Part shown: piece after piece, positions 26,801-34,380 of the stretch | Layout of the letters: every line of letters starts with the position of its first letter | How positions within the stretch are numbered: the stretch's first letter is position 1 | DNA from: Fluviibacter phosphoraccumulans | GTDB lineage: Bacteria; Pseudomonadota; Gammaproteobacteria; Burkholderiales; Rhodocyclaceae | Assembly: GCF_016110345.1 (NCBI RefSeq) | Contig: NZ_AP019011.1 | Span: forward strand, 2,231,375-2,295,374 | Reading direction: 5' to 3' | Length of the DNA: 64,000 nucleotides | The notes under the pieces: generated by a model | The model's input: the letters and a program-made list of their open reading frames with translations, nothing else | The model's database searches: none | What the model was told of the DNA's origin: nothing | Translations under genes and position numbers: made by a program

Positions 26801-27231
26801 GCTACGTGGATTCGTCGCTCGAGCGGGTGCAGGTCAAGGTCAATGGCTTTATCGAAGGCCGCCATGTCGTCACCTGTAACGGCGAACGCGTGCCGCTGCA
26901 TCCGACGGGTGTACAGGGCGAATACGTCGCTGGCGTCCGCTATCGCGCCTGGCAGCCGCCCAACTGTCTGCACCCCACGATTGGCGTGCATGCACCACTC
27001 ACTTTCGATCTGATCGATACCTGGTCGCATCGTTCGCTGGGTGGTTGTCAGTACCATGTGACGCATCCGGGTGGTCTCAGCTACGAGACCTTCCCGGTGA
27101 ATGCCTACGAAGCGGAGGCGCGTCGCCTGGCACGCTTCTTCCGGATCGGTCATACTCCGGGAGAAATCCGTGTGGACCAACGTCACCTCAACCCGGATTT
27201 CCCGTTCACGCTGGATTTGCGTCTGACCTGA
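23887..27231 (+). CDS. Transglutaminase-like protein fused to DUF2126 (COG1305 + COG4196)
   Basis: A 1114-residue two-part protein. Residues 1-290 hold a bacterial transglutaminase N-domain (ALNHVTHYRYDRPINLGPQ) and a papain-like core with Cys in KRTGSCRDSAWLLVQ and His/Asp in FTDLHAWCEVYLPG and VGLDPTSGL. The rest is DUF2126, with RLTQGGEPTFVSVDDRDG and TGTGGGNHFVLGGATPSDSPF as conspicuous blocks, the latter typical of a nucleotide- or amine-binding site in amidoligase-like folds. The GTG at 23887 follows CCGGAG. The core is likely a peptidase or amidase rather than a cross-linking enzyme. It is the second-unit leader, right after the sigma-54-type promoter. Confidence 0.9.
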   Translation: MSIHVALNHVTHYRYDRPINLGPQIIRLRPCAHARTRILSYSMRVIPGDHFINWQQDPQANYLARMVFPEKTTEFRIEVDFVAEMAVHNPFDFFLEPEAEEYPFSYPAEQAHELQPYRACLTPTPQLTAYLKTIPHEKVRTIDFLVGLNQRIQQDIGYTIRMEPGVQTPEETLTKRTGSCRDSAWLLVQVMRHLGLAARFVSGYLIQLAPDVKSLDGPSGTEIDFTDLHAWCEVYLPGAGWVGLDPTSGLLAGEGHIPVACSPDPGSAAPVSGVTDKCECEFEHSMSVTRIWEAPRVTKPYSEESWLEIDAIGGQVDADLQRLDVRLTQGGEPTFVSVDDRDGAEWNTEAMGPTKRILSATLLDKLRHEYAPFGLRHYGQGKWYPGEQLPRWSLNIYWRKDGEPLWLNPNLVADESLDYGVTAEDAAAFLRGVAERLGVEPKWVFPAFEDVWYYLWRERRLPENVDPFDSRLEDELERDRLRKVYMQGLDKVVGQVLPIARAAGNRWQSGPWFLRDERCYLFPGDSPLGYRMPLDSQPWVARSDFPYIHQPDPTVTQPALPSHEQFRIRVGALAKNAKTQAYADGKGRAVTSDPQDALSKPKMFESASGITRTAMCAEPRGGKLYIFMPPTERLEDYLEVVTAVEATAEAMGLPVILEGYEPPRDARITVLRVTPDPGVIEVNVQPASTWDELTHHTNFLYEAAHQTRLSTEKFMVDGRHTGTGGGNHFVLGGATPSDSPFLRRPDLLASMVAYWHNHPALSYLFSGLFIGPTSQAPRVDEARHESVRELEVAFEELRRQQSLFNNVPPWMVDRALRNLLVDVTGNTHRAEFCIDKLYSPDSSTGRLGLLEMRAFEMPPHARMSLAQQLLMRALVARFWQKPYQPESLIRWGTGLHDRYMLPHFVWADLCDVIEELNQSGYAFKAEWFAPHFEFRFPHIGEMDIQNVRMDIRMALEPWHVMGEEGAQGGTVRYVDSSLERVQVKVNGFIEGRHVVTCNGERVPLHPTGVQGEYVAGVRYRAWQPPNCLHPTIGVHAPLTFDLIDTWSHRSLGGCQYHVTHPGGLSYETFPVNAYEAEARRLARFFRIGHTPGEIRVDQRHLNPDFPFTLDLRLT

Positions 27232-27256
27232 TTTGCCGGAATTGTTGTTAACCCTT

Positions 27257-29797
27257 ATGCCTCTCGTTTCATCGCAGCAATCTCAGAAGCAGACGCAGAC
27301 GGTAGCACCGCCGCTCCTCGCCGGATATGCGCGGCGAGCGACAGCGGCGGAGCGCTACGATGAGCTCTGTGCGGCAGATGGTTCAGCGCGCCCGCACTGG
27401 TTGCCGCTGCTCGAACTCTTGGGCGGCACGCGGCCGGCGGATATTGAATCGCGTCTGGCGAGTGCCCAGCAGCACATTCGCGATGAAGGCATCACTTACA
27501 CCATTTATGCCGATCCGCAGGGTAAAGATCGGCCATGGGCGCTGGATGAATTGCCCCTGGTTTTGCCGGGGGAAGAGTGGGCCGCGCTCTCCTATGGGTT
27601 GGCGCAACGCGCCCGCTTGTTAAATCGTGTGTTGGCCGATCTATACGGGCCGCAAACTTTGCTGCATCAAGGCATTATTCCCCCCGAGGTGATTTTTGGG
27701 GCCGGCGGCTGGTTACCCGCGGCGTTTGGCACCAAGGCACCCGCTAATATTTTTCTGCATAGTTACGCAGCCGATTTACTCCGCGCACCCGATGGTCAAT
27801 GGTGGGTCGTTGCCGACCGGACACAGGCGCCTTCCGGGGCAGGCTATGCGCTAGAAAACCGCATGATCATGACGCGGGCCTTTCCCGAACTGCTCGCGCA
27901 GATGCCGGTCGCTTCGCTGACCGGTTTCTTCTCGGCGCTGCGCGAGTCCTTGGCGTCGCATGCCCCGTGCGGTGATGAGTCGCCCCGTGTTGTGGTGCTG
28001 ACGCCGGGACCGCTCAACGAAACCTATTACGAGCACAGTCTGCTGGCGCGTTACCTCGGCTTCCCCTTGGTAGAAGGGGGCGATCTTGCTGTGCGTGACG
28101 GCTGTGTCTGGCTCAAAACGATTAGCGGACTGCAGCGTGTTCATGCCATTCTGCGCCGACAGGATGATGTTTATTGTGACCCGCTGGAGTTGCGTAGCGA
28201 CTCAGCCCTGGGCATCGCCGGTCTGACGGATTGTGCCCGTCAGGGCACCGTGCTGATGGCCAATGCCCTGGGCAGTGGCGTCGTCGAATCTGTGGCGCTT
28301 CAGGGCTTTTTGCCTGCGGCCTGCCGCTTTCTGTTGGGTGAAGAATTGGCGCTGCCGTCTGTCGCCACCTGGTGGTGTGGTGAGGCGGCGGCTATGGATT
28401 ACGTGCGCTCAAACCTGGAAGATCTGGTCATTAAATCGGTACATGGCCTCAGCGATTTCCCGCCCATCTTTGGCCAAGATCTGGATGAGGCGGCGCGCGC
28501 CCATCTGCTCGAACGCATTCAAGCCAGTCCCGATCGATTCGTGGCGCAAGAATGGGTGCGCCTCTCGCAGGCCCCTGTGCTTAATCGCCGTCCGGGCGCC
28601 TTACAACTCGATGCCCGTTCGGTCGGCTTACGTGCCTTCGCCGTCGCTGCAGGGCAGGGCTATCAAGTGATGCCCGGTGGTTTGACCCGTGTTGAATCGC
28701 ATCGCGACGCCCGCGTAGTTTCCATGCAGCGTGGCGGTGCCTCTAAAGATACCTGGATCCTGCAGTCGGGTGAGAACGAAGAACTGCCGTTTCAAGCCGA
28801 GGCACCTGCCGTCATCTCGCCGGTCATTTATACCGGCGTGCCTTCTCGGGTGGCGGAAAATTTATTCTGGATGGGGCGTTATACCGAACGGGCCGAGGGC
28901 ATGGCGCGCTTGCTCCGATTAACTTTGAGCGAGCGACTGCATCATGCGCGTCGGCATGGGGTCGTTGCGCTCCACGAACTGGTGTGGCGTTATGGGCTGG
29001 TGGCACTGCCTGAAGGCGGCAAAGATGCTGCGCGCATTCCGGTAGAAGCCCTGATACGTTGCGCTACGAGCCCACAGTACCCGCAAGGATTGGCACAAAC
29101 GCTTGATGAACTGGGACGCGTCGGGTTTTCATTGCGGGATCGTCTCTCGCATGACCACTGGCGCGCCATGAACCGGCTGGTTAATGATCAGGCCCTTGCC
29201 CCCAATGTCACGCTGGGTCCGACACTGGTCTGGCTGGATCGCGCCGTCGCGGGTTTGGCCGCGCTCTCCGGATTTTCACTGGACGCCATGAATCGGGATG
29301 CAGGCTGGCGCTTTCTATCGTTGGGTCGCCGGCTGGAGCGCCTGGTGCTGCTGGCCGGCGCACTGGCGGTGGCCGTTGGTCAATTGCAGCAGGCTGATGC
29401 AGAAGGGACGTCATCGGCCGAATCGTCGCAGCCCCTGGACTGGTTGCTTGACCTCACGGATTCTTCCGGATCTTTCCGTAGTCAGACAACAGGCTTGGCC
29501 AGTTGGCGCGCTATGCGCAACATCGTCTTGCTGGATGCAACGAATCCACGCTCGCTGCGCTTTCAAGTCGAAGGCGTGCAGCAGGCATTACAACGCCTGG
29601 GTGAAGATACAGGGGGGGCCATCGTCGGGCTGGAGCAGACCGGTATACAACTGACCGAGTGGACGATAGGCGGCATTCCAGAGTTGCCCGAGTTGCGCCA
29701 GGCCTTCATGACATTGAGCCAGGAAACGGTCGTTTTGAGTGACCTGTTGGCGGCACGCTACTTCAGCGTCAGTGAACCTGGCGTCTCCCTTTTATGA
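27257..29797 (+). CDS. ATP-grasp/alpha-E fusion protein
   Basis: An 846-residue protein joining the two families found separately at 20537-22957. Residues 1 to about 510 form a circularly permuted ATP-grasp region (GITYTIYADPQGKDRPWALD, AGYALENRMIMTRAFPEL, VVVLTPGPLNETYYEHS, GGASKDTWILQ). From about residue 523 the alpha-E region begins (SRVAENLFWMGRYTERAEG). The ATG at 27257 is preferred; a TTG at 27233, two bases after the preceding stop, is possible. It is a diverged paralogue of the split pair, so it may act on another substrate or form a mixed complex with it. The stop overlaps the next start. Confidence 0.9.
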   Translation: MPLVSSQQSQKQTQTVAPPLLAGYARRATAAERYDELCAADGSARPHWLPLLELLGGTRPADIESRLASAQQHIRDEGITYTIYADPQGKDRPWALDELPLVLPGEEWAALSYGLAQRARLLNRVLADLYGPQTLLHQGIIPPEVIFGAGGWLPAAFGTKAPANIFLHSYAADLLRAPDGQWWVVADRTQAPSGAGYALENRMIMTRAFPELLAQMPVASLTGFFSALRESLASHAPCGDESPRVVVLTPGPLNETYYEHSLLARYLGFPLVEGGDLAVRDGCVWLKTISGLQRVHAILRRQDDVYCDPLELRSDSALGIAGLTDCARQGTVLMANALGSGVVESVALQGFLPAACRFLLGEELALPSVATWWCGEAAAMDYVRSNLEDLVIKSVHGLSDFPPIFGQDLDEAARAHLLERIQASPDRFVAQEWVRLSQAPVLNRRPGALQLDARSVGLRAFAVAAGQGYQVMPGGLTRVESHRDARVVSMQRGGASKDTWILQSGENEELPFQAEAPAVISPVIYTGVPSRVAENLFWMGRYTERAEGMARLLRLTLSERLHHARRHGVVALHELVWRYGLVALPEGGKDAARIPVEALIRCATSPQYPQGLAQTLDELGRVGFSLRDRLSHDHWRAMNRLVNDQALAPNVTLGPTLVWLDRAVAGLAALSGFSLDAMNRDAGWRFLSLGRRLERLVLLAGALAVAVGQLQQADAEGTSSAESSQPLDWLLDLTDSSGSFRSQTTGLASWRAMRNIVLLDATNPRSLRFQVEGVQQALQRLGEDTGGAIVGLEQTGIQLTEWTIGGIPELPELRQAFMTLSQETVVLSDLLAARYFSVSEPGVSLL

Positions 29798-30798
29798 CAG
29801 CCATGTCCGGTCCGCCACCTATCTGGAAGCGTTATCACGTGGCGCATGACACCGAGTATTGCTATGCCTATTCGGTCAGCAACGCCCGTCACCGTGCGCA
29901 CCTGATTCCAGGTGATCGACCGGATCAACAGGTGCATCAGCGTACGCTAACCGTTAATCAGCCGCTCGCTGAATCAGCGGAAGGCATCGACTTCTACGGT
30001 AATCACTATCGTGATTTCGCGATCAACGTGCCGCATCGGCTACTCAGCGTACAAGCCCGCATGGATGTATCGGTACGGGCACCCGTCTGGCCGACACACA
30101 GTGTGATCTGGACAGGCAAAAGCTTGGCGCGGCGTAGTTTTGATCCGGCTGATCAGGTGGGCACCCGTTTTGCCTTGACCTGTGCGCCCTATCTGGTGGA
30201 TTCCCCCATGATTCCGGCATTGCCGGAAGCGGCCTCCTGGGCGTTGGCCCATCTGGGTTCCGGCAAGCCCTTGCATCAGCAATTGCTGACGATGACCAAG
30301 GCCATCTTTGAAGAATTTGTCTTTGACCCGGCCGCTACCACAGTCGGTACGCCCCTTTCGCAGGTATTTAAAACCAAACGCGGCGTGTGTCAGGACTTTG
30401 CGCAGCTGATGATCGCCGCTTTGCGCAGCGTTGGCATCCCCGCCCGTTATATGAGCGGGTACATTCTGACGCATCCACTGCCGGGTCAGCCAAGGCTCGT
30501 TGGCGCTGATGCAACGCACGCCTGGGTGGAAGCCTGGTGCCCGGGGCATGGCTGGCTGGGTCTGGACCCGACCAACGGCAAGGCGGTGACGGATGAATTT
30601 ATTACGCTGGCCTGCGGGCGCGATTACGCTGATGTGATTCCGTTGCGTGGGGTTGTGGTTGGCGGTGGCGAGCATTCGCTTGAGGTCTCCGTCACCATGA
30701 CACCGGAAGCCGAGTTAACACAAAGCGCCTCCCCAAAACACGACTTAAATCAGCACGACCTCAAGCTCGGGAAGCCCGTCGATACCGCAGGTCAGTGA
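29794..30798 (+). CDS. Transglutaminase-family protein
   Basis: A 334-residue protein with a bacterial transglutaminase N-domain (YHVAHDTEYCYAYSVSNARH) and a papain-like core. The catalytic Cys lies in TKRGVCQDFAQLM, the His in ADATHAWVEAWCPG and the Asp in LGLDPTNGK, so all three active-site residues are present. It is the short relative of the N-terminal half of the 23887 gene. Its ATG overlaps the stop of the fusion gene, so it is the last gene of the unit. Its 3' end overlaps the converging hydrolase gene by 54 bases. Confidence 0.9.
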   Translation: MTAMSGPPPIWKRYHVAHDTEYCYAYSVSNARHRAHLIPGDRPDQQVHQRTLTVNQPLAESAEGIDFYGNHYRDFAINVPHRLLSVQARMDVSVRAPVWPTHSVIWTGKSLARRSFDPADQVGTRFALTCAPYLVDSPMIPALPEAASWALAHLGSGKPLHQQLLTMTKAIFEEFVFDPAATTVGTPLSQVFKTKRGVCQDFAQLMIAALRSVGIPARYMSGYILTHPLPGQPRLVGADATHAWVEAWCPGHGWLGLDPTNGKAVTDEFITLACGRDYADVIPLRGVVVGGGEHSLEVSVTMTPEAELTQSASPKHDLNQHDLKLGKPVDTAGQ

Positions 30799-31434
30799 GT
30801 CGCCGCGTACGACGGTTGAAACCCCGCCTGGGGTACCGGTAAAAATCAGATCGCCCGGGGCCAGTTCAAAATAGTGCGATAAGCGGCTGATGACTTCCGG
30901 CACTGACCAGATCACCTGATTCAAGCGGGCGGATTGTCGTGTCTCGCCGTTCACCTTGAGCCAGATGGCTGCATCGGCGGCGGGTGTGCCGGCAGTGGCC
31001 GGCACAATCGCGGTAATCGGGGCGCCGTGATCCATGCCTTTACCGGGCTCCCAGGGGTGGCATTTTTCACGGGCAATCATTTGCAAATCGCGGCGGGTAA
31101 AGTCAATGCCGGTTGCGTAGCCGTATACGTGGGACAGGGCCTCAGCTTCGGGAATGTCCTTGCCGCCCTTCGCCATTGCGACGACCAGTTCAACCTCATG
31201 TTGCAGATTGTTGGTGGCCGGTGGAAAGGGGATGTTGCCGCCACTAGGCACCACCGCATCGCGGGGTTTTGAAAAGAAAAAGGGCGGTTCGCGGTCCGGA
31301 TCGACACCCATCTCGCGTGCATGTTCCGCGTAGTTGCGCCCGACGCAATAGATACGGCGCACCGGGAATAGCGCGTCGCTGCCGACCACAGGAATCAGTG
31401 TTTCAGCGGGCGGCGCAAAGGTGTACTGGGTCAT
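30745..31434 (-). CDS. Fumarylacetoacetate hydrolase-family protein
   Basis: A 229-residue hydrolase of the FAH family, which cleaves C-C bonds of acylpyruvates such as fumarylpyruvate. The typical blocks are IYCVGRNYAEHAREMG, FFSKPRDAVV, the metal ligands in HEVELVVAMAKGGKDI and GIDFTRRDLQ, and the ending LIFTGTPGGVSTV. The ATG at 31434 is preferred over a TTG at 31440 that overlaps the SCO stop. It is probably cotranscribed with the SCO gene upstream. Exact substrate unknown; fumarylpyruvate hydrolase or oxaloacetate decarboxylase activity are options. Confidence 0.88.
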   Translation of the reverse strand: MTQYTFAPPAETLIPVVGSDALFPVRRIYCVGRNYAEHAREMGVDPDREPPFFFSKPRDAVVPSGGNIPFPPATNNLQHEVELVVAMAKGGKDIPEAEALSHVYGYATGIDFTRRDLQMIAREKCHPWEPGKGMDHGAPITAIVPATAGTPAADAAIWLKVNGETRQSARLNQVIWSVPEVISRLSHYFELAPGDLIFTGTPGGVSTVVRGDSLTCGIDGLPELEVVLI

Positions 31435-31436
31435 GG

Positions 31437-32027
31437 TCAATTCGTTTCGATCATCAATTTAAGGTCATGCGTTACGTCAGCAGCGGACATTTCATGCGGT
31501 ACCGTTAACCGCAAACGCCCCTGCTGATCAATCACAAAGCTATTGGTCGCGTGGTCAATCGTGTAGACCAGCGCCGAGTTGGGCAGCAGGGTTTTTTGCC
31601 AGAAAATCTTGTACTGCTTTGCCACCAGAGACGTTTGCTCCGGCGTGCCGGTGAGTGCGATGAAGCGTGGGTCGAAAGCATCCATGTAGCGTTTGAGTGC
31701 TTCGGGGGAATCGCGTTCCGGATCCAGCGAAACAAAGAGCACCTTCACCTGATCGGACAGCGGGCCGAGTTGACGCATCACTTCGGCTTGGCGTGCCAGA
31801 TGGGTCGGACAGATGTCCGGGCAGTGGGTAAAGCCAAAAAACAGGCTGACAACTTTGCCTTTGAAATCAGCCAGTGATCGGGGCTGACCGTACTGGTCCG
31901 TTAAAGTGAACGCGGGCGCTAGCGGGCTATCTGGCACCGGCTTGGCTTTAAACGGTGGCGGGTTGGTGCAGCTCGCCAGGAGGAGGGCAGCGAGTAGGCC
32001 GAGTGCAAACAGTCTGATCCGGCGCAT
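31437..32027 (-). CDS. SCO1/SenC-family copper chaperone lipoprotein
   Basis: SCO proteins deliver copper to the CuA site of cytochrome c oxidase or act in thiol redox control. The 196-residue precursor has a lipobox (LLLASC at about residue 20), a thioredoxin-like fold, the copper-binding pair FTHCPDICPTH and the third ligand histidine in YTIDHATNS. It is a membrane-anchored periplasmic protein. It follows a small membrane protein gene by 3 bases and is just upstream of the FAH gene. No oxidase subunit gene is seen within the window. Confidence 0.92.
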   Translation of the reverse strand: MRRIRLFALGLLAALLLASCTNPPPFKAKPVPDSPLAPAFTLTDQYGQPRSLADFKGKVVSLFFGFTHCPDICPTHLARQAEVMRQLGPLSDQVKVLFVSLDPERDSPEALKRYMDAFDPRFIALTGTPEQTSLVAKQYKIFWQKTLLPNSALVYTIDHATNSFVIDQQGRLRLTVPHEMSAADVTHDLKLMIETN

Positions 32028-32030
32028 GGC

Positions 32031-32195
32031 TCAGAGCCGCTTTGATTTTTGCGATTCTGTCGAGCGCACGGCAATCAACGCGGCTTCGGCAGCGACGAGC
32101 AGGAGAAAAGTACCCCAGTGCTGCTTTTGCATCTGCCAGAGCATCAGGCCAAACAAGACGAGGATGAGGGTCGTTAGAAAATCGGGACGTTTCAT
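32031..32195 (-). CDS. Small membrane protein upstream of SCO gene
   Basis: A 54-residue protein starting MKRPDFLTTLILVLFGLMLW with two short hydrophobic segments (LILVLFGLMLWQ and GTFLLLVAAEAALIAV) and a basic tail. The ATG at 32195 is preferred; the open frame reaches 32378, but the extra part has no signal or membrane pattern and overlaps the promoter region of the CBS gene. It sits 3 bases before the SCO start, so the two are likely cotranscribed. Function unknown; a link to copper or oxidase assembly is only suggested by position. Confidence 0.6.
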   Translation of the reverse strand: MKRPDFLTTLILVLFGLMLWQMQKQHWGTFLLLVAAEAALIAVRSTESQKSKRL

Positions 32196-32337
32196 GAAAA
32201 GGTCTTTGCAATGCAGCAATAAATTCTTTGGATCATGACGCCAGTTTAATAGTAAAGTGCACGGAAAGCCTGTCATCCAAAGACAAGCCCTACAAGAATA
32301 TTGGGTTAACAGCCCTGAGACTAAAGGAGAACGTAGC

Positions 32338-32928
32338 ATGGGTAGTCCTAACATCCTCAAGGTAAGTTCCCTGGACAAAGGCGCAGGTTTTCATCTGCCG
32401 ACTAGCCAGGCGGACATCGTAACGCCGGATTCACCGGCGATCGAAGTCATGACCGATCTCAAGCAGATTGTTGCGGCCACAGTGGGTTCCGATGTGCTGC
32501 TCAGCCATGCCAACCATTTGATGATTTCGCGCGGGGTGCGTTCGCTGCTGGTCACCGGCAGCAAGGGCGATGTCGTGGGTCTGCTCACAGCCACTGACGT
32601 ATTGGGTGAGAAGCCCATGCAGTGCGTGCAGAAACAAGGCCTGACGCATAGCGAAATCACCGTTAAAGATGTGATGACGCCGCAGAATGATATCGAAGTG
32701 CTCACCTTGAAACAGGTGGCGCAGGCCAAAGTGATTGATATCATCGAAACGCTTAAAGTACACAATCGTAACCACGCGCTGGTGGTAGATGCGGATCCAC
32801 TCACAGAGCGTCAGATGGTGCGTGGCATTTTCTCGGCCTCGCAGATTGCGCGTCAGCTGGGTGTTGCCACCCAGATCCATTCGGTTGCCAAAACCTTCGC
32901 CCAGATTGAAGCGGTGTTGGCGAGTTGA
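32338..32928 (+). CDS. Two-CBS-domain protein
   Basis: A 196-residue soluble protein. Two CBS domains are visible: residues 35-105 (VGSDVLLSHANHLMISRGVRS) and 115-190 (VKDVMTPQNDIEVLT, KVHNRNHALVVD). CBS pairs bind adenosine nucleotides and act as energy sensors, usually as parts of larger proteins; here no effector domain is attached. The ATG at 32338 follows a strong AAAGGAGAACGTAGC ribosome-binding site. It is a single-gene unit ending in a clear terminator. Target partner unknown. Confidence 0.85.
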   Translation: MGSPNILKVSSLDKGAGFHLPTSQADIVTPDSPAIEVMTDLKQIVAATVGSDVLLSHANHLMISRGVRSLLVTGSKGDVVGLLTATDVLGEKPMQCVQKQGLTHSEITVKDVMTPQNDIEVLTLKQVAQAKVIDIIETLKVHNRNHALVVDADPLTERQMVRGIFSASQIARQLGVATQIHSVAKTFAQIEAVLAS

Positions 32929-32954
32929 TGCGCTGATCAAGGTCCTTTAAGTAC

Positions 32955-32984
32955 AAAAGGCCACGGCGCGTCCGTGGCCTTTTT
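32955..32984 (+). terminator. Rho-independent terminator after CBS gene
   Basis: AAAAGGCCACGG (32955-32966) pairs with CCGTGGCCTTTT (32972-32983) around the loop CGCGT, followed by further T. It is a strong intrinsic terminator for the plus-strand CBS gene, 26 bases after its stop. The preceding A-run gives some activity on the minus strand too. Confidence 0.9.
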
Positions 32985-33009
32985 GTTGCGGTAGGCGCAA
33001 AATAGACAA

Positions 33010-34380
33010 ATGCCTGTCTATAAGAATCACGCTTTCATCCGCTTTATCCGAAACCGCTTGCGCGAGGAGCACCTTGCCTGGCGCATCATGTTCCGTGAAG
33101 AGTGGATTTCGTTGCTGGTTATTGTGCTGGGAGTCGTGCTGATTATCTTCTTCACGCGGCCCTTGCCGCCCTGGCAGGTCACGCTGGCGGTCGGGCAGCC
33201 TGGTTCGACCACCGAGCAAATCGGTAAGCGCTATCAGGAGATCTTCGCCCAGGAAGGTGTCACGCTCAATCTGGTCAACACCGCGGGCTCGCGTGAAAGT
33301 ATTGTTGAGGCGGATGATGCCAATACCCCGATTAACGCCGGGTTTCTCTTGGGCGGTATTGCGCGTAAAGGGGACTTCCCGCATCTCGTTTCTTTGGGCA
33401 GTGTGCAGTACTTGCCGCTATGGCTCTTTTACCGAGGCTCGGAATACCATGGGGCCGATGCCATTAACTATTTTCGTGGCAAGCCGATTGCCATCGGTGT
33501 TGAAGGCAGCGGCACCGAACAGTTGCTCACCCGCATTCTTGCCATGCGTGGCGTTAAGATTTCATCAGACAACACCAACCTGCGTCGCCTGACCCATGCC
33601 GAAGCGCGTGATCAACTGTTGGCGGGGCAGATTGATGCCATGGCTATTGTTGATGGCTTTGATTCGCCCACCATTCAGGGCTTAATTGCGCATCCCGAGC
33701 TGCATATTTTTGATTTTGCTTATGCCGATGCCTACGTGAAGCGCATGCCTTACCTGGAGGTCGTGACGATTCCACGGGGGTCGCTTGACCTCGCTAAGTT
33801 GGATCCGCCTAACGATATTCATATGATCGCTTCAACCGTAACATTACTGGTTGAAAAGACGATGCACCCGGCGATACAGCAACTCTTTTTGCAGGCGGCA
33901 GATCGCACCAGCGAAGATGCCGAAGGTTTTTTTGGCCGTGCTGATCAGTTTCCCGCCTACATTGATAAAAGCATTCCGCTGAGCGACGTTGCCCAGCGCT
34001 ATTACGACAAAGGCGCGCCGTGGCTGACCGGCCTGTTGCCCTTCTGGGTGGTGAGCTATATCGACCGCATGTGGTTGTTGGTATTGGGCCTGTTTGCCAT
34101 CATCCTGCCTTTGTTCAGGCTGGTGCCCAATTACCGGCTGTTCCGTTCTCGGCAATTAATCTCAGATGCGTATGACGAACTCAAGGTGATCGAAGAGCGG
34201 ATGTATGCGGCCACGTCAATTGAGCAACTCCGCTATCTGGAGGCGCGCTTAGAAGGGCTGGATGCAGAGCTGGGCGATGTCTGGGTCTCTTCGGATGAAA
34301 CGAATCGCTTCTACACGATGAAGAGTGCGATTTCGCTGGTCGGTCGCGAGATCAAAGAGCGCATTCATGCTGCTCGTTAG
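33010..34380 (+). CDS. Membrane-anchored TAXI-family TRAP solute-binding protein
   Basis: A 456-residue protein. The TAXI periplasmic binding fold (VTLAVGQPGSTTEQIGKRYQ to about residue 345) is held between two membrane helices: residues 30-48 (EEWISLLVIVLGVVLIIFF) and about 360-380 (MWLLVLGLFAIILPLFRLV). A charged cytoplasmic tail with coiled-coil character follows (DELKVIEERMYAATSIEQLR). TAXI proteins normally hand glutamate or similar acids to a TRAP permease, but none is encoded nearby. The tail suggests a signalling or sensing role, which is inference. The last 29 bases overlap the converging renalase-like gene. Confidence 0.82.
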   Translation: MPVYKNHAFIRFIRNRLREEHLAWRIMFREEWISLLVIVLGVVLIIFFTRPLPPWQVTLAVGQPGSTTEQIGKRYQEIFAQEGVTLNLVNTAGSRESIVEADDANTPINAGFLLGGIARKGDFPHLVSLGSVQYLPLWLFYRGSEYHGADAINYFRGKPIAIGVEGSGTEQLLTRILAMRGVKISSDNTNLRRLTHAEARDQLLAGQIDAMAIVDGFDSPTIQGLIAHPELHIFDFAYADAYVKRMPYLEVVTIPRGSLDLAKLDPPNDIHMIASTVTLLVEKTMHPAIQQLFLQAADRTSEDAEGFFGRADQFPAYIDKSIPLSDVAQRYYDKGAPWLTGLLPFWVVSYIDRMWLLVLGLFAIILPLFRLVPNYRLFRSRQLISDAYDELKVIEERMYAATSIEQLRYLEARLEGLDAELGDVWVSSDETNRFYTMKSAISLVGREIKERIHAAR

